64,000 nt of DNA from positions 62,001 through 126,000 of the forward strand of contig WFMF01000205.1 of the NCBI GenBank assembly GCA_011033025.1, given 5' to 3'. Numbering within the stretch: the stretch's first letter is position 1; each line of letters starts with the position of its first letter. The notes below the pieces were generated by a model. It was given only the letters and a program-made list of their open reading frames with translations, made no database searches and was not told the origin of the DNA. This document shows, piece after piece, positions 1 through 11,105 of this stretch. Origin of the DNA: Beroe forskalii. Lineage: Eukaryota; Ctenophora; Nuda; Beroida; Beroidae. The position numbers were made by a program, and so were the translations under genes.

Positions 1-715
1 TGTAGCGAAACACTCACAATATCGATGTGTGCGATTTATTGCACGTAAAAAGATACATGCGATTCGAAGTTTTTGTGCGCCACAACATGAAAAGTTAGTC
101 ATGCATTCGCTACGCCATGGAAGTATGGAAGTGTGGAAGATCTATAAATATGAAGAAAAACTCTACATAAATTGTCATTATTTGTTTTTCTAAATTGTAG
201 GAAATGAAGATTAGCATGATTGCAGATTAATCAATATCCCCCGCGATGTTCGAACCAATTAATCACCAAGCCAATATGATAAACGTTGCCATGATGATTA
301 TTAATAAACTATTAAACATACTTGATCAACTTGAGCAAGCAAAACAAACAATGGTTTAACACAAAACAGAGGTGCCCGTCTGGAATTTCATCCAATAACA
401 ACGGTTTAAAATGCAAAACATTGATTTATCACGTTTATTTAGCGAAATAATTGAAGCTGATATGCCTTGTTTTGAGCAAAACATACACACAATATAATAT
501 TAATATTCACCCGGTGGAATTTGAGGTGAAGTAAACAGGCTGAGGGGCCAGGGATTTCCTGCTTTTCGTGCTACTTTTCCGCCTGACCCTACAGGAAATA
601 GACAGGAGATAAGGAGTCAGGTTTCGTGAAAAAACCTTGTATTTTATTCCAAGGTCTAATATAACGTAGGTGTTCTTTGCTCGCTGTTTACTAGCAGAAC
701 ACTTTGCACGCTACA
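1..715. other. No gene recognised
   Basis: AT-rich sequence with no convincing open frame, RNA gene or repeat that I can name. It precedes a block of short tandem repeats. Confidence 0.4.
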
Positions 716-718
716 ACA

Positions 719-798
719 ACGCGTTGCTAGGCACACAACACGTTGCTGAGAACCTATCACGCGTTGCCAGGCACACAACACGTTGCTAAGAACCTATC
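719..798. repeat. 40-bp tandem duplication
   Basis: Two near-identical 40-bp units, each holding two ACRCGTTGCT motifs and the string gagaacctatc/aagaacctatc. A degenerate third start follows near 800. No coding role is evident. Confidence 0.7.
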
Positions 799-831
799 AC
801 ACGTTGTTAGCATCAGATCACTGATTACGAG

Positions 832-1003
832 TATACGAGATAAGACACGAGATAAAACACGAGATAAAACACGAGATAAGACACGAGATAAGACACGAGA
901 TAAGACACGAGATAAAACACGAGATAAAACACGAGATAAAACACGAGATAAAACACGAGATAAAACACGAGATAAAACACGAGATAAAACACGAGATAAG
1001 ACT
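832..1003. repeat. 12-bp minisatellite (acgagataaaac), about 14 units
   Basis: The unit acgagataaRac is repeated about 14 times with only an A/G change in one position. Because 12 is a multiple of three it leaves several frames open: RDKT repeats on the plus strand, and SCFI- or VFYL-like repeats on the minus strand. These frames come from the repeat and are not taken as genes. Confidence 0.9.
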
Positions 1004-2226
1004 CACGAAGAAGGGGTGGATATGCCGAGGGTAGACCAATAATCCTGCTTGCTCTCCGTCTCATCCCAGTTAACTTCCCCTTCCTCCTCCTCTCCGATTA
1101 TACTCCCCTCATCACTAGACCTGCGTGGTGGGATATTATAGGAGCGGGGGTGAACCCCCAAAAGACAATGATAAACCTTGCCCAAGAATACTAGAATAGG
1201 AAAATTATGGTGAAGTGTGTTCCTTTTTTCTCCTTTTCAATGCGATTCCACCTTCTCAATTTAATGAGACATTGAGACACACTATGCACTCAATTTGCAT
1301 CATAATATTCTCAGGTTTACTAACTCGTCTGATCCTGAGAGAGGTCGGGCAGGTCTCCAGTTCTCTCTCGAGTAGGTTGGTTTCCTCTCCGCAATGATTG
1401 CATCTTCCTGAGGACGACAGAGGGGAAATGAGTCCTTGTGAGATACTAATAATGAACACATTGTATACAATGTGTACAGTTTAATGTACATTCCAATGTA
1501 CATTCTAATGCGTACTGTGTAGAATACAATGTAGAATACAACACGTACATGGAGAAGTTTTAATAACTACAGAGTACATTGTTTATATGCATAGCGCACA
1601 ATTGTTTTGAGATGTGAGGTGTCACAAACTTGTCAAATTTCCCATGGGAATCAACTCGGCCAGCATAATTGCGATAAACGATGTGGACACGTAATGTTGA
1701 ATGCTTTTGATGATATTGAAGAATCAAAACAAGAATTAATGTTCATAATAATTGAACATTTTACACAGGGCCAGTTAAAAAAGACTTGATATACAAAGAA
1801 GGTAGTAGGTAAACAAGACAGTTGAATTGTCGATTGGTTGTGGTGAAACCATGACATATGACTGATTTATATTGTTCTTACACATTGACTTTTCGTTAAA
1901 GACAAGAATTTCAATGTTTGCTTGTTAGCATTATGATAGTTTCTTTATTTTCTTGTATTCCACAGGCGTCAAGCATATGCAATATAAAAAGTGCAGGTGA
2001 TAAGTTAAAAAACAATTAGTAAACATTGCATCTGTATTAAAACATTGAATAAAATTTAGACAACAAACGTTGATAGTTTCATTCATTACCGACCATGATT
2101 CAGAATGACAAAAGAAGATTCATGACTCTTAATAAAACATGACAATAATTACTCTTGACTCAATTGTTAGATTGTTGGATTTACTTGAACATAAGATGAA
2201 TATGATATAAAGATCCCAGCTAATAC
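1004..2226. other. No gene recognised
   Basis: AT-rich DNA with short degenerate repeats, for example alternating tgtaca/gtacat strings around 1450-1560. No supported exon was found. The 3' end of the minus-strand gene at 2227-3258 may extend into it. Confidence 0.35.
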
Positions 2227-3258
2227 CTTGGCCTGTTGCTCTGACTGTATGACATGAAAGAAGTCACACCCAGACCTGACAACAGCCATCCTATTTCTGC
2301 CTTCATTCAGCTCCCTCTTGATGATGGTCTCAGCAGTTCTACAATATGGCTCCTGCTTTTCTGTCACATTCTTTAACTAGGTGGAATAAATCATAATTAG
2401 TTCATAAGCTATTAGATAATTGAATTGTTAAACAGCATTCATTTCAAAGGAGAGTGAAGGTAAAACATTGACAGTAAAAAGCAACAAACCTTCAAAGATT
2501 TCCTTTCTCTTCTCTTGGCCTGTCTCCTATTTTCATCATTCTTTTGAGGCTGCATTGTTGTTATCCTGTAAGCAAATGTCTTAAATAGGGCTTCAAACAA
2601 AACACAATCAAATACTTTTAAATTACATCTGGTGAATATTATGACTTACAATCAATGACTACTATATAACAAACCATCATATCAGAATCATGCTGATCCA
2701 ATGTTTTGAGAAGGAGCATTCTTGTGTCCAGTTCAACATCACCAACTGGACGATAAGGTTTTGATATGTCAGACCAGTAACCACACTTCTTAACCTGCAA
2801 AGGATTGGATTGGATAAAACAAATAGCTCAATAACCTATATAACTCCTAATACTAGGTATAAGATATTAGTGATATCCAATGCTTATAAGAGGAAATAGG
2901 AAGTTCATCTCTTACTTGAAATTGCCTTCTATCATAGTTATCTTTGAATATCTCATCCCTAGGTCTGTCAGCACAAGAATATTGTTGCTCTGATCTGAAA
3001 TCACACATTGGATTAATGGTTCAATCATAGATTCCTTCAAAGAATTAAATTTCATAACATAACATGCTTATAGCTCTGAATTAATTGAGTTTTAAGGTAT
3101 AAAGTATGGAAACTTTATCTTTGGATGGCTTGTTGTACCTTGTTCTTATCTTATATCCTTTTTGGGACTGAATTGCAAGAGGTTTGATCTTAATAAAAAG
3201 CTTTGGTTCAATCTGAATTCCTTTACTTGTCCATGGTATTCCAGTTTGTCCAGGTCGA
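2227..3258 (-). CDS. Unrecognised spliced gene, 3' part (about five exons)
   Basis: Five consecutive minus-strand exons can be read with AG/GT borders. They are 3258-3139 (peptide includes GQTGIPWTSKGIQIEPKLFI), 2994-2916 (YSCADRPRDEIFKDNYDRRQ), 2794 to about 2650 (KKCGYWSDISKPYRPVGDVE), about 2565/2549-2490 (NDENRRQAKRRERKSLK) and 2376-2227 (YCRTAETIIKRELNEGRNRM). Phases agree between exons 1-2, 2-3 and 4-5. The exon 3 to 4 junction is ambiguous, with two possible donors and two possible acceptors. The peptide is basic and hydrophilic, with no signal peptide or membrane segment. I do not recognise the family. Upstream exons may lie at 5.4-6.2 kb, but no link was shown. Start and stop were not found. 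Confidence 0.5.
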
Positions 3259-3259
3259 C

Positions 3260-4227
3260 TATAAACATGAGTCATCGAGCTATAAGACAGGAGTATTGAT
3301 TTACATTCAAAGTTTTCTGATCACAAAACTAATGTGTATATGATTGACAAAAAAGAATCAGTCTAAGCACATAATATAACATAGCAGATAAAGAATAATG
3401 TCCTCGAAACATCTACAAGTAAATGATACAGATGTCCCTGCAAAACATCAATCTGTAAGGGTTCTAGATAGGTTCAAGACTTCAAGCACTTTTCTGTTTT
3501 TGGCCTAAAATAAATAAATAACCAAAAACACAAGCTGATAAAACACAAACTGGAAAAAAAATGAAGCATTTGGATGAGTACAACAACAATGTTTGTGTTG
3601 ATAAGATGAAATTGCAAATTGTTACAAGCTAACTTAACAGTCTAACAGGTGTAGCCACGTCGAGAAATGAAACTTTAAATTCATTTTGAAATTTTCAATC
3701 ACACCTAGTGCCATTTGAACACATGGATATACTGTTAAATCAGTATCATGTATTGACAAAAGGCAGTTTTGTGAAACTTTCAGAGGTAAAGTAAAGTGAC
3801 AACATAACATAACATAACATAACATAAGGATAATGGTATTTAACCATCACTCTTCACATAGACGATTATCAAGAACAATAGATAACACTAATACGCACCA
3901 TTGAACTCAGGTGCCCATTACTCATTGTTACCATTCATGTCTGGCCAAGAATAATTATAAAATGATTGATCATTTAAATAATAGTATGTCAATTTGAATT
4001 ATATGAATTGAAAAAAGAAGACTGTATTTTTTCAATAAAAAAGATAATATATGAGGGTTTGTGATAAATACAACGCATATTTGCACAAAATTAAAAGAAA
4101 CCTGTCTCTGCAAGCAAAAACGCGCGCGCGGTTATCTTCTGTGTTCTGCAAGGACGCACGTGGCTGACTTCGGCAAAGAATTTTTCTACGCTTCAGGACC
4201 TAATTTGCGCGCGCACAAACAAACAAG
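3260..4227. other. No gene recognised
   Basis: AT-rich, probably intronic or intergenic to the minus-strand gene. It has a short cataa repeat near 3807-3829 and nothing else I can name. Confidence 0.35.
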
Positions 4228-4500
4228 AACACATAGCATGTGGCAAGCAAAGACGCGCGCGCAGCTGTCTTCGGCAAAGACGGGCGCGCGGCTGTCTCCG
4301 ACAAAAACGCGCGCGCGGCTGTCTTCGGCAAAGACGCGCGCGCGGCTGTTTTTGGCAAAGACGCGTGCGCGGCTGTCTTCGGCAAAGACGCGCGCGCGGC
4401 TTTCTTCGGCAAAGACGCGCGCGGCTTTCTTCGGCAAAGACGCGAGGTGCAGTCTTCGGCAAACTGCAAAGACGCGCGCGCGCGGCTGTCTTCGGCAAGG
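4228..4500. repeat. 27-bp GC-rich tandem array
   Basis: About nine to ten units of roughly 27 bp, each made of a (gc)n stretch, ggctgtcttcggcaaagac and a further (gc)n stretch. Units vary in length by a few bases. The array is far more GC-rich than its AT-rich surroundings and keeps long frames open on both strands (alanine/arginine-rich), which are by-products of the repeat. The alternating CG could adopt Z-DNA. Confidence 0.9.
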
Positions 4501-4764
4501 TGTAGTACGTGCGCATTAAGTAAATTGATGGCAATCAAGCTGTACATTTAAGCTAAAGCACAAACTAGCACGAGCAAATAACAATTGATCGATAAAATAA
4601 CATCATGAAAATAAAAGCAGTTTTATTTCTGTTCTCCATTTTCACACAAAACTTAGTTGAAGGTAAACACAACATAAAATCATCTACTTTTAGTTTTAGA
4701 ACTATAAAAGTAAGATTAAACATTAAAGCTATCACTCCACCAGTTAAATTCAAAACCAAATAAA

Positions 4765-4875
4765 AGGCTAGTGTCTATCGATAGACCCTTCCGAGCGACG
4801 CGCCGCGCTGACGCAGCCGCTTCGCGGCTGCGTCAGCGGGCCTGGTATCACCAGGCAAAAAGGCTATAGAGTCTC
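4765..4875. repeat. GC-rich palindromic short element
   Basis: It contains a perfect stem-loop, ctgacgcagccgc-TTCG-cggctgcgtcag, near 4808-4838, next to ggcctggtatcaccaggc (itself a stem) and flanked on both sides by aaaggct. The lack of an ORF, the palindromes and flanks repeated nearby suggest a MITE-like insertion. Confidence 0.5.
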
Positions 4876-5397
4876 TATTCCTAAAAGGCAAAAGCAAATC
4901 CTTCACAACTGTCTTTAACGATCACGATCGTTATACTAGACTTAGAGCCAGAAATAGAATCACGATTCACGTCATACTCATAGTGATACCGATAGAAACG
5001 ATTAAATTTAATTCATCTTAGAATTTCCAATTTTTCACAGTATCACTATCAGACCGTTTTCCGGTTTACGTAATCGAGTGGGAATTAAATTTAAAGAACC
5101 AAATATTTCACAACAATTCTCTGACGTCGCGACAAGTTCAACTGTGCTATAATTGCCATTGGCTTAGGATTGAAAATTGGCAGTCAGCGAAGCAGGTCCT
5201 TGATAGCTTGACACAATAGGAAAATAAGTCGATACCATTTTGCATCGCGGAAAGGCAAAAAAGGTAAAAATTGTCCCGCAATTTTGGATCAACAGTTCGT
5301 TCTAAACCAGCCAACCAGCGGCTGTATATTACGACTCTTGGCAAGCATAAAAACACGAACACACAGTCCCTTAGGGATCACTTACCACTTACATAAA

Positions 5398-5478
5398 ACG
5401 TAATCATGCAGATCCAGTTTGTCAGACGTTGTCTGACCCCTTCGCCTTCTGCGGACAACGTAATCATCCAGATCCAGT
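5398..5478. repeat. Short dispersed element between 20-bp direct repeats
   Basis: The string acgtaatcatScagatccag occurs at both ends. Between the repeats lies a palindromic block, gtcagacgttgtctgac, followed by cccttcgccttc. The same palindromic block occurs inverted at about 18486-18510, and related strings at 52288 and 63980. It is probably a small mobile or recombinogenic repeat. Confidence 0.5.
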
Positions 5479-5580
5479 GGGCTTTTTGAATGATTGCCGT
5501 ACACGTTGAATTGCAACACATATGCTATGAAGGGGGTCGGAAGGGGTTGAATTTGAAATCTCTTACTTACAATCTCAATC

Positions 5581-6151
5581 TGTGAAGGGTCGCTGCTACT
5601 CGGTGGTAGGTTCTGACTCCTTCTGATAAGGCGAGTGTTTGGTGTTAGCGAAGTTCTGCAGGTGGATGAGAATGTAGATGTTAACTTCGTGAGCAGCCGA
5701 AAGGTATGGAAACACTCCACCGTGCTTTATCTGGGCTCGTTTAAAGCTCCCCGTGCTTTATCTGGGCTCGTTTAGCTTTTATTTGAGTTTAAGATGAAAA
5801 GTGCTTTCAAAAGTTCAAAAACATTTCATGTCAAGGTCGCTTGAATTTTTAGATTCTAAATGAGTAAAACGAAGTACTTCCAATAGCACGTTCAATTCTT
5901 AAATTCAAGCCATTTTCTCAATAAAAAGCCCCCTAAAACTATCGCCAATCCACTCACCAGGCTTTTCTGTGACACCCCCGGACTATCGAAGGCTTCAATG
6001 ATCGTGATTGGCTGAGATCTGAGACGTTGTGGCTCCACGTAGTTCCTGGTTGTTTCGATAACGAGGCGGGAGGCGAGGGTTCTACGCTCTATCAGCTCAA
6101 CTTGCTCCACCATGAAATCCACTGACTCAGCGATGTGACCCGTGTCAGACA
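5581..6151 (-). CDS. Unrecognised spliced gene, internal exons
   Basis: The best exon is 6151-5958. It has an AG acceptor (cctacag), 64 codons and a CTG|GTGAGT donor, and its peptide includes HIAESVDFMVEQVELIERRT and EAFDSPGVSQKSL. A second candidate exon runs from about 5713 to 5581 and ends in ATT|GTAAGT, with peptide including LIRRSQNLPPSSSDPSQIE. I could not find an acceptor that keeps phase between the two, so the model is incomplete. If the frame read on past the first donor it would give a hydrophobic helix, but this is intronic. Family not recognised. It may be the 5' part of the gene at 2227-3258. Confidence 0.4.
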
Positions 6152-6235
6152 CTGTAGGGGAAGGAATGGGCTGAAATAATGGCTAAAGGAGTAAATGTAA
6201 TAGGGATGGCAGCCTATCCCTTTAAGTCTCGAGTC

Positions 6236-6385
6236 AGTTTAAAATGACACCAGTTTACTCTAGCATCAGTTCACCCTGACACGAGCTTAATCTGACACCA
6301 TTCCATCCTGGCACCAGTTAACTTTGACACCAGTTAACTTTGGCACCAGTTAACTTTGACACCAGTTAACTTTGACACCCCAATA
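6236..6385. repeat. Degenerate ~17-bp minisatellite (tgacaccagttaacttt)
   Basis: About eight imperfect units of tgacaccagttaacttt. The same family, on the opposite strand (gtggtgtcagggtggaat), forms another array at 25880-26065 inside an intron of the CatSper-like gene. Confidence 0.75.
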
Positions 6386-6797
6386 TCAGCCATCAGGTTG
6401 ATCTGACAATGGGTCTCATTCTCATGAATTGAATCTTCATAAATACATGCTCTTAGATACCACACCATCCAGAACATGATATCCTATTCTATATTTAGCA
6501 TTAGCCTGATCACCGAAATAAATTCGATAGATTTTAAGCATTATCCCACCTTACGATCGCACTCATCGCTTCAACTCACTGTATTAATTGGTAATATTAA
6601 TTGGTAAGTCTATTTGGCGATAAAAGCAATATTTAAATTTAGATCCTCCCTAATTCAATGATTTTATTAATTGCATTTCCGGATGCGGAGGGGGATTTAT
6701 TCCCCAATTAACTGTATCGAGAGATTAATTGCCCTCGCCTCTAATTACAAGGAAACTCATTTTAATGATTTCCATTAACTTGATTAGGGTGGTATAG

Positions 6798-6805
6798 TAT
6801 AAAAA
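6798..6805 (+). promoter_or_regulatory. Possible TATA box of photoprotein copy 1
   Basis: TATAAAAA sits in a GC-flanked context (ggtatag-TATAAAAA-ccaggc) about 620 bp upstream of the photoprotein ATG. A start site about 30 bp downstream would give a long 5' leader. An AG just before caaagaatc (about 7404), a string kept in both copies upstream of the ATG, could be a 3' splice site that removes most of it. Inference only. Confidence 0.4.
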
Positions 6806-6925
6806 CCAGGCAGCTCAGATCAGAATCATCCATTTCTCTTGTGTTCTACTGATCTGCTTACGAGGTTGGAGATAGTGGGTTTCACATACTCACATTGGGC
6901 CACGGCTCTCCGGTAATATCATATT

Positions 6926-6965
6926 GTTACCATGCTGACTTTCTATTAGAGGTCAGCATGGTAAC
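6926..6965. repeat. Perfect stem-loop in photoprotein upstream region
   Basis: gttaccatgctgac pairs perfectly with gtcagcatggtaac around a 12-base loop, which itself begins and ends with complementary bases. It lies between the putative TATA box and the photoprotein gene. It may be a small MITE or a cis element; the core ttaccatg recurs near 26714-26744. Confidence 0.6.
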
Positions 6966-7423
6966 GCTGTGGTAGTACTGTTGATCCATACCTTTCTGGG
7001 AGTATGTGAAGACCCCAGTCGCCTGTCACTATGCCTGTCGCATCATGGGTGTTATTCCATGCTGTAATACCGCTCTGGCAGTGACCTTTTAACTTCTACT
7101 TGCATATCACTTTTACCTTGCTTTCAGCGTTTTCTTTAGAATCTTAAGGCCCCAAAACCTCCTTCTCGGTTTAACCGAGAAGTTCTGATTTTCTTGGCCA
7201 ACTTTCTATTCAACTTGCCACAGCCCAAATATAAATAATTTGATTGATACCTCACGTTGAGCCACCATTTGCCCATTTAATCAGAGTAACAATTTTCATA
7301 ACGACCAGGTTGTCGTGCTACAAAACTTGACTATATTTCATTTTAAATATATTTAATCATAAGAAGAAGTTCCCAACTAACCCGAACCATTTTCCTGTTT
7401 GGTAGCAAAGAATCAAATCAAGG

Positions 7424-8077
7424 ATGACTACCGCGGGTCTGAACGAGGAAAACAACGAGAGTTACCGGTATCTGAGAAGTGTAGGAAACCAGTGGCAGTT
7501 TAACGTAGAGGACCTCCACCCCAAGATGTTGTCTCGTCTCTACAAGAGATTCGACACCTTCGATCTGGACAGTGACGGTAAAATGGAGATGGACGAGGTC
7601 CTCTACTGGCCCGACAGGATGAGACAGCTCGTCAACGCTACTGACGAACAAGTTGAGAAGATGCGGGAAGCAGTCAGGGTCTTCTTCTTGCACAAGGGAG
7701 TGGACCCAGTCAACGGCCTCGCCAGAGAGAACTGGGTCGAAGCTAACAGAGTCTTCGCTGAGGCTGAAAGAGAAAGAGAGCGACGAGGTGAACCTTCTCT
7801 CATCGCACTTCTCTCCAATGCCTACTACGATGTGCTAGACGATGACGGTGATGGTACTGTTGACATTGACGAGCTCAAGACCATGATGAAAGCCTTTGAC
7901 GTGCCCCAGGAAGCTGCGTACACCTTCTTTGAGAAAGCAGACACTGACAAGAGTGGTAAACTGAGAGGGACGAGCTGGTCCATCTCTTCAGAAAGTTCTG
8001 GATGGAGCCATATGATCCTCAGTGGGATGGAGTCTACGCTTACAAGTACTAAGTATACAGGTTTCAAATGGACTTGA
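7424..8077 (+). CDS. Ctenophore calcium-regulated photoprotein, copy 1 (frameshifted near C-terminus)
   Basis: Single-exon ORF for a coelenterazine-binding, calcium-triggered photoprotein of the mnemiopsin/berovin type, which emits light in photocytes. EF-hand loop 1 is DLDSDGKMEMDE at residues 47-58, a second clear loop (DDDGDGTVDIDE) is near residues 139-150, and a third (DTDKSGKL...) starts near 173. The start ATG follows caaatcaagg, which is conserved in copy 2. The frame is correct to about residue 179, then one G is missing at about 7963 compared with copy 2. The natural C-terminus, which in the family ends in an aromatic-rich tail needed for the active complex, is replaced by about 38 unrelated residues. 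The correct tail is still legible in the next frame. AATAAA follows at about 8092. The indel may be an assembly error, since the rest looks functional. Confidence 0.93.
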   Translation: MTTAGLNEENNESYRYLRSVGNQWQFNVEDLHPKMLSRLYKRFDTFDLDSDGKMEMDEVLYWPDRMRQLVNATDEQVEKMREAVRVFFLHKGVDPVNGLARENWVEANRVFAEAERERERRGEPSLIALLSNAYYDVLDDDGDGTVDIDELKTMMKAFDVPQEAAYTFFEKADTDKSGKLRGTSWSISSESSGWSHMILSGMESTLTSTKYTGFKWT

Positions 8078-8091
8078 GAATTTGATTGTTG

Positions 8092-8097
8092 AATAAA
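8092..8097 (+). promoter_or_regulatory. Polyadenylation signal of photoprotein copy 1
   Basis: AATAAA just after the photoprotein coding end. The matching site in copy 2 (about 9185) reads ATTAAA. Confidence 0.6.
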
Positions 8098-8118
8098 GTA
8101 GAAAACTGAAAATTTCAA

Positions 8119-8526
8119 TCTCTACAGATGGCATTTGAAATGGGTTCATTTTTGTTGGGATTTTGTATCCCAGATTTATTGTATGTATCTGACTACCTGA
8201 TGTATCAAATCTATGTATATTGTGCTATTTATTTTCGATATTCTTATTTATTCCTAAACTTATAACTGACATTGAGATACCCAGCATTTTTGCATTTCAT
8301 TGCTTCAAACTCTGGATGGTTCTGGAATTAATTTATTTTTTATATTCTGCAATCAACTTGTTTGATTTGTTCTGTTTCAATTTTTGAAGTTCTTTCATTG
8401 ATTTTCATACGAAAATTATTTTTAATTAAATTTGGCTACAATTATTTACTCATTTAAACTTATTCAAGCCGCTCCATTATTCCAAACTAACCAACTTCCT
8501 TTTTTGAGCAAAGAATCAAATCAAGG
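8119..8526. other. 3' flank of photoprotein copy 1 and upstream region of copy 2
   Basis: AT-rich, no ORF. The first 220 bp match 9200-9342 downstream of copy 2, so the tandem duplication includes the 3' flank. The period between copies is about 1.1 kb. The last 20 bp before the copy 2 ATG match the same place in copy 1. Confidence 0.7.
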
Positions 8527-9144
8527 ATGACTACCGCGGGTCTGAACGAGGAAAACAACGAGAGTTACCGGTATCTGAGAAGTGTAGGAAACCAGTGGCA
8601 GTTTAACGTAGAGGACCTCCACCCCAAGATGTTGTCTCGTCTCTACAGATTCGACACCTCTGATCTGGACAGTGACGGTAAATGGAGATGGACGAGGTCC
8701 TCTACTGGCCCGACAGGATGAGACAGCCTGTCAACGCTACTGACGAACAAGTTGAGAAGATGTGGAAGCAGTCAGGGGTCTTTCTTGCACAAGGGAGTGG
8801 ACCAGTCAACGGCCTCGCCAGAGAGAACTGGGTCGAAGCTAACAGAGTCTTCGCTGAGGCTGAAAGAGAGAGAGCGACGAGGTGAACCTTCTCTCATCGC
8901 ACTTCTCTCCAATGCCTACTACGATGCTAGACGATGACGGTGATGGTATTGTTGACATTGACGAGCTCAAGACCATGATGAAAGCCTTGACGTGCCCCAG
9001 GAAGCTGCGTACACCTTCTTTGAGAAAGCAGACACTGACAAGAGTGGTAAACTGGAGAGGGACGAGCTGGTCCATCTCTTCAGAAAGTTCTGGATGGAGC
9101 CATATGATCCTCAGTGGGATGGAGTCTACGCTTACAAGTACTAA
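8527..9144 (+). pseudogene. Photoprotein copy 2 with multiple indels
   Basis: Tandem copy about 1.1 kb downstream of copy 1, nearly identical in base sequence and broken by at least seven small deletions or insertions. Examples are a three-base loss near 8645, one base lost in an A-run near 8682, and several in runs between 8760 and 8985. Most lie in or beside homopolymers. The 3' end, in contrast to copy 1, carries the intact natural C-terminal frame to the stop at about 9142. The ORF is therefore split over three frames. The pattern, and the assembly gap 200 bp downstream, fit low-quality consensus as well as true decay. In the family, photoprotein genes commonly occur as tandem clusters, so further copies may be hidden in the gap. 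Confidence 0.85.
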
Positions 9145-9342
9145 GTATACAGGTTTCAAATGGACTTGAGAATTTGATTGTTGATTAAAGTAGAAAACTG
9201 AAAATTTGGATCTCTACTTATGGCATTTGAAATGGGTTCGTTTTGGTTGGGATTTTGCATCCCGGCTTAATTGTATGTATCAGCTGTATCAAATTTATGT
9301 ATATTGTGCTATTTATTTCGATATTCTTATTTATTTCTAAAC

Positions 9343-9442
9343 NNNNNNNNNNNNNNNNNNNNNNNNNNNNNNNNNNNNNNNNNNNNNNNNNNNNNNNNNN
9401 NNNNNNNNNNNNNNNNNNNNNNNNNNNNNNNNNNNNNNNNNN
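9343..9442. other. Assembly gap (100 N)
   Basis: Exactly 100 unknown bases, a placeholder of arbitrary size. It separates the photoprotein duplication from the LINE and may hide further photoprotein copies and the 3' part of the LINE. Confidence 0.99.
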
Positions 9443-10094
9443 ATTTTGGCAAAATGAGCTTCATCAAATACATGTTGGTTGAGATGTTTACCAGAGAAAA
9501 GTTTCATACAGGATATTTTCTTTCTCTTTGTCTGAATGCACAGCAGTATTAGTCCCTCCTCAGGTGTGAGACTCCCGATAAAGTTTTCATCATCAGATAG
9601 AAAATACCTCCTGTAACGTTTCCAAAACAAGATTGAGTCTTTTGTATTCAAACCTTCAAGCTGTTCATGAACCCAATTATTCTTCTTTTATTAATGCATT
9701 TTTAAAGCTATCTTTTGCAGACTCATAGATCTTTTTGTACAATGGAGTTGACTTGGTAAGGTAATCTGACTGGGCATTCCTCAACTCATTAGACAGTGTT
9801 GTAAGATTTTCACTCAATATGGCTTAGAGTGTTTGCAGATTCTTTTATGAGGGATGAACATTTCGGATGCTTCTTTCACAGTAGTCAGGAACAAATCATA
9901 CATTTCTTCAGGTGATTGGCCTAGATTTTTAGCAATGTAATTATCCAGAGTAGCATATGCTGACCAGTGTGACCAATTGGCAGAATTATAGTTGACTACA
10001 CTGGCTGATGATTTGATGGTGAACTGCAAGAACTTTTGTATGAAAAGTGTCTGAGTACAGGAAGATGTCCTCGTTGAGGGGCAATCAGTGAACA

Positions 10095-10813
10095 ACTCAT
10101 GGACATCTTCATCATCAATCCATGGCTTACAAATGTTTTTGATAGTGTCTCCGAAAGCAAGACAGAGATCAATTACACTCCCACCATTGGATGTTACAAA
10201 GGTATTTGTTGCAGGAGCTGATAATTCACATCTTTCCTTGGCTAAAAATCCTTTAGAACTTTACCTCTAGGATTATCAAGTGAGTCAGCCCATAATACTT
10301 CTTGCATTGAAATCTCCAAATATCAACATACCTGCAATTTTTCGCCTTCTCACAATAATTCCAAGCTTCCTTGATGTTAGAAAGAAGTTTTGTCAAACCC
10401 AGAGTAGATGAAGTGTCAGGGTTACAGTAAGCAGATGCAAGTAAAACTGGCTTGGATTCAAACATGACTGATGCATAGACAATGTTTACATCAGGATCTC
10501 CCAAATGAGGAATATGTTGAGGTTTAAGGTTATTGCAGACAGAGAGTGAAACCCCTAAACTACTTAAACCAGCAGAAAATGTTGACATCCCTGAAATGAT
10601 ATCAATTGGTAGAGCTTCTTTCTGTTTTATTTCTTGAAGAGCCAGGATCTTTATGTCCCTTTTGTCACAAAAATGGTTCAAAGAGGTCTCAACATGTTTT
10701 GATAAGCCATTAATATTGATTTGACACATAGGGATATGGGTTGTTTCAGAATTCATATTGAGCCAATTGCTGAATGTGGGCAAACTTCTCCTGGTACTTT
10801 GGACAGCAGTCAT
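10095..10813 (-). pseudogene. LINE ORF2 endonuclease domain, frameshifted
   Basis: It begins with the exonuclease-endonuclease-phosphatase fold pattern: MCQININGLSKHVET, then ILALQEIKQ (the catalytic glutamate motif) and LASAYCNPDTSS. Near 10330 the frame shifts. The next frame supplies GDFNARSIMG, the conserved GDFNA motif, and then DSLDNPRGK. A third frame continues to about 9814. At least two frameshifts make it non-functional as written. Confidence 0.8.
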
Positions 10814-11105
10814 GATCTAGAGCTGAGTGACACCTATTTACTGAACAGTTTGGACACTTGTATTGGGCTCTGTCACCTGCTGATGCTATCAGGCAGTCTG
10901 ACAGCTCATGGGCCTGTGAGCATACAGGACATACCTTAGATTTCTTTGGGCACCATATTTTAGTGTGGTCGAACCCATGGCAATTAAAACACTGAGTTAC
11001 AGATATTTTCGGCTTGAAAATATCAACTTCATAGTGACTATTGACAAGGAATATTCCTTTATCCATGGCTAGTATTCTGTCTTCTTCACAAGCAAAAGTT
11101 ATCAT
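10746..11105 (-). CDS. LINE ORF1 (gag-like) with CCHC zinc knuckles
   Basis: 119-residue fragment with CFNCHGFDHTKIWC (C-x2-C-x4-H-x4-C), followed by CPVCSQAHELSDC (C-x2-C-x3-H-x4-C) and a third cysteine cluster, CPNCSVNRCH. This arrangement is typical of nucleic-acid-binding ORF1 proteins of Jockey and I-type LINEs. The N-terminal part is missing upstream. It overlaps the next ORF by 68 bp, as often seen between ORF1 and ORF2. Confidence 0.8.
   Translation of the reverse strand: MITFACEEDRILAMDKGIFLVNSHYEVDIFKPKISVTQCFNCHGFDHTKIWCPKKSKVCPVCSQAHELSDCLIASAGDRAQYKCPNCSVNRCHSALDHDCCPKYQEKFAHIQQLAQYEF

Larger units (their letters stand above)
9443..11105 (-). mobile_element. Decayed non-LTR retrotransposon (Jockey/I-like), minus strand
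   Basis: In element order (right to left) I see ORF1 with zinc knuckles (11105-10746), the AP-endonuclease region (10813-10095) and the endonuclease-RT linker (9820-9443). The linker carries phrases typical of LINE ORF2, such as NTKDSILFWKRYRRYFLSDD and FSGKHLNQHVFDEAHF. The gap cuts it before the RT core. Several frameshifts divide ORF2, so the copy is probably dead. Confidence 0.85.

Noticed and set aside
743..1064. Overlapping ORFs on both strands (RDKT repeats, VFYL repeats)
   Set aside because: Produced by a 12-bp minisatellite that contains no stop in several frames.
4061..4551. ORFs of 83-152 codons on both strands
   Set aside because: By-products of the 27-bp GC-rich array; the frames have no start context, and five frames are open at once.
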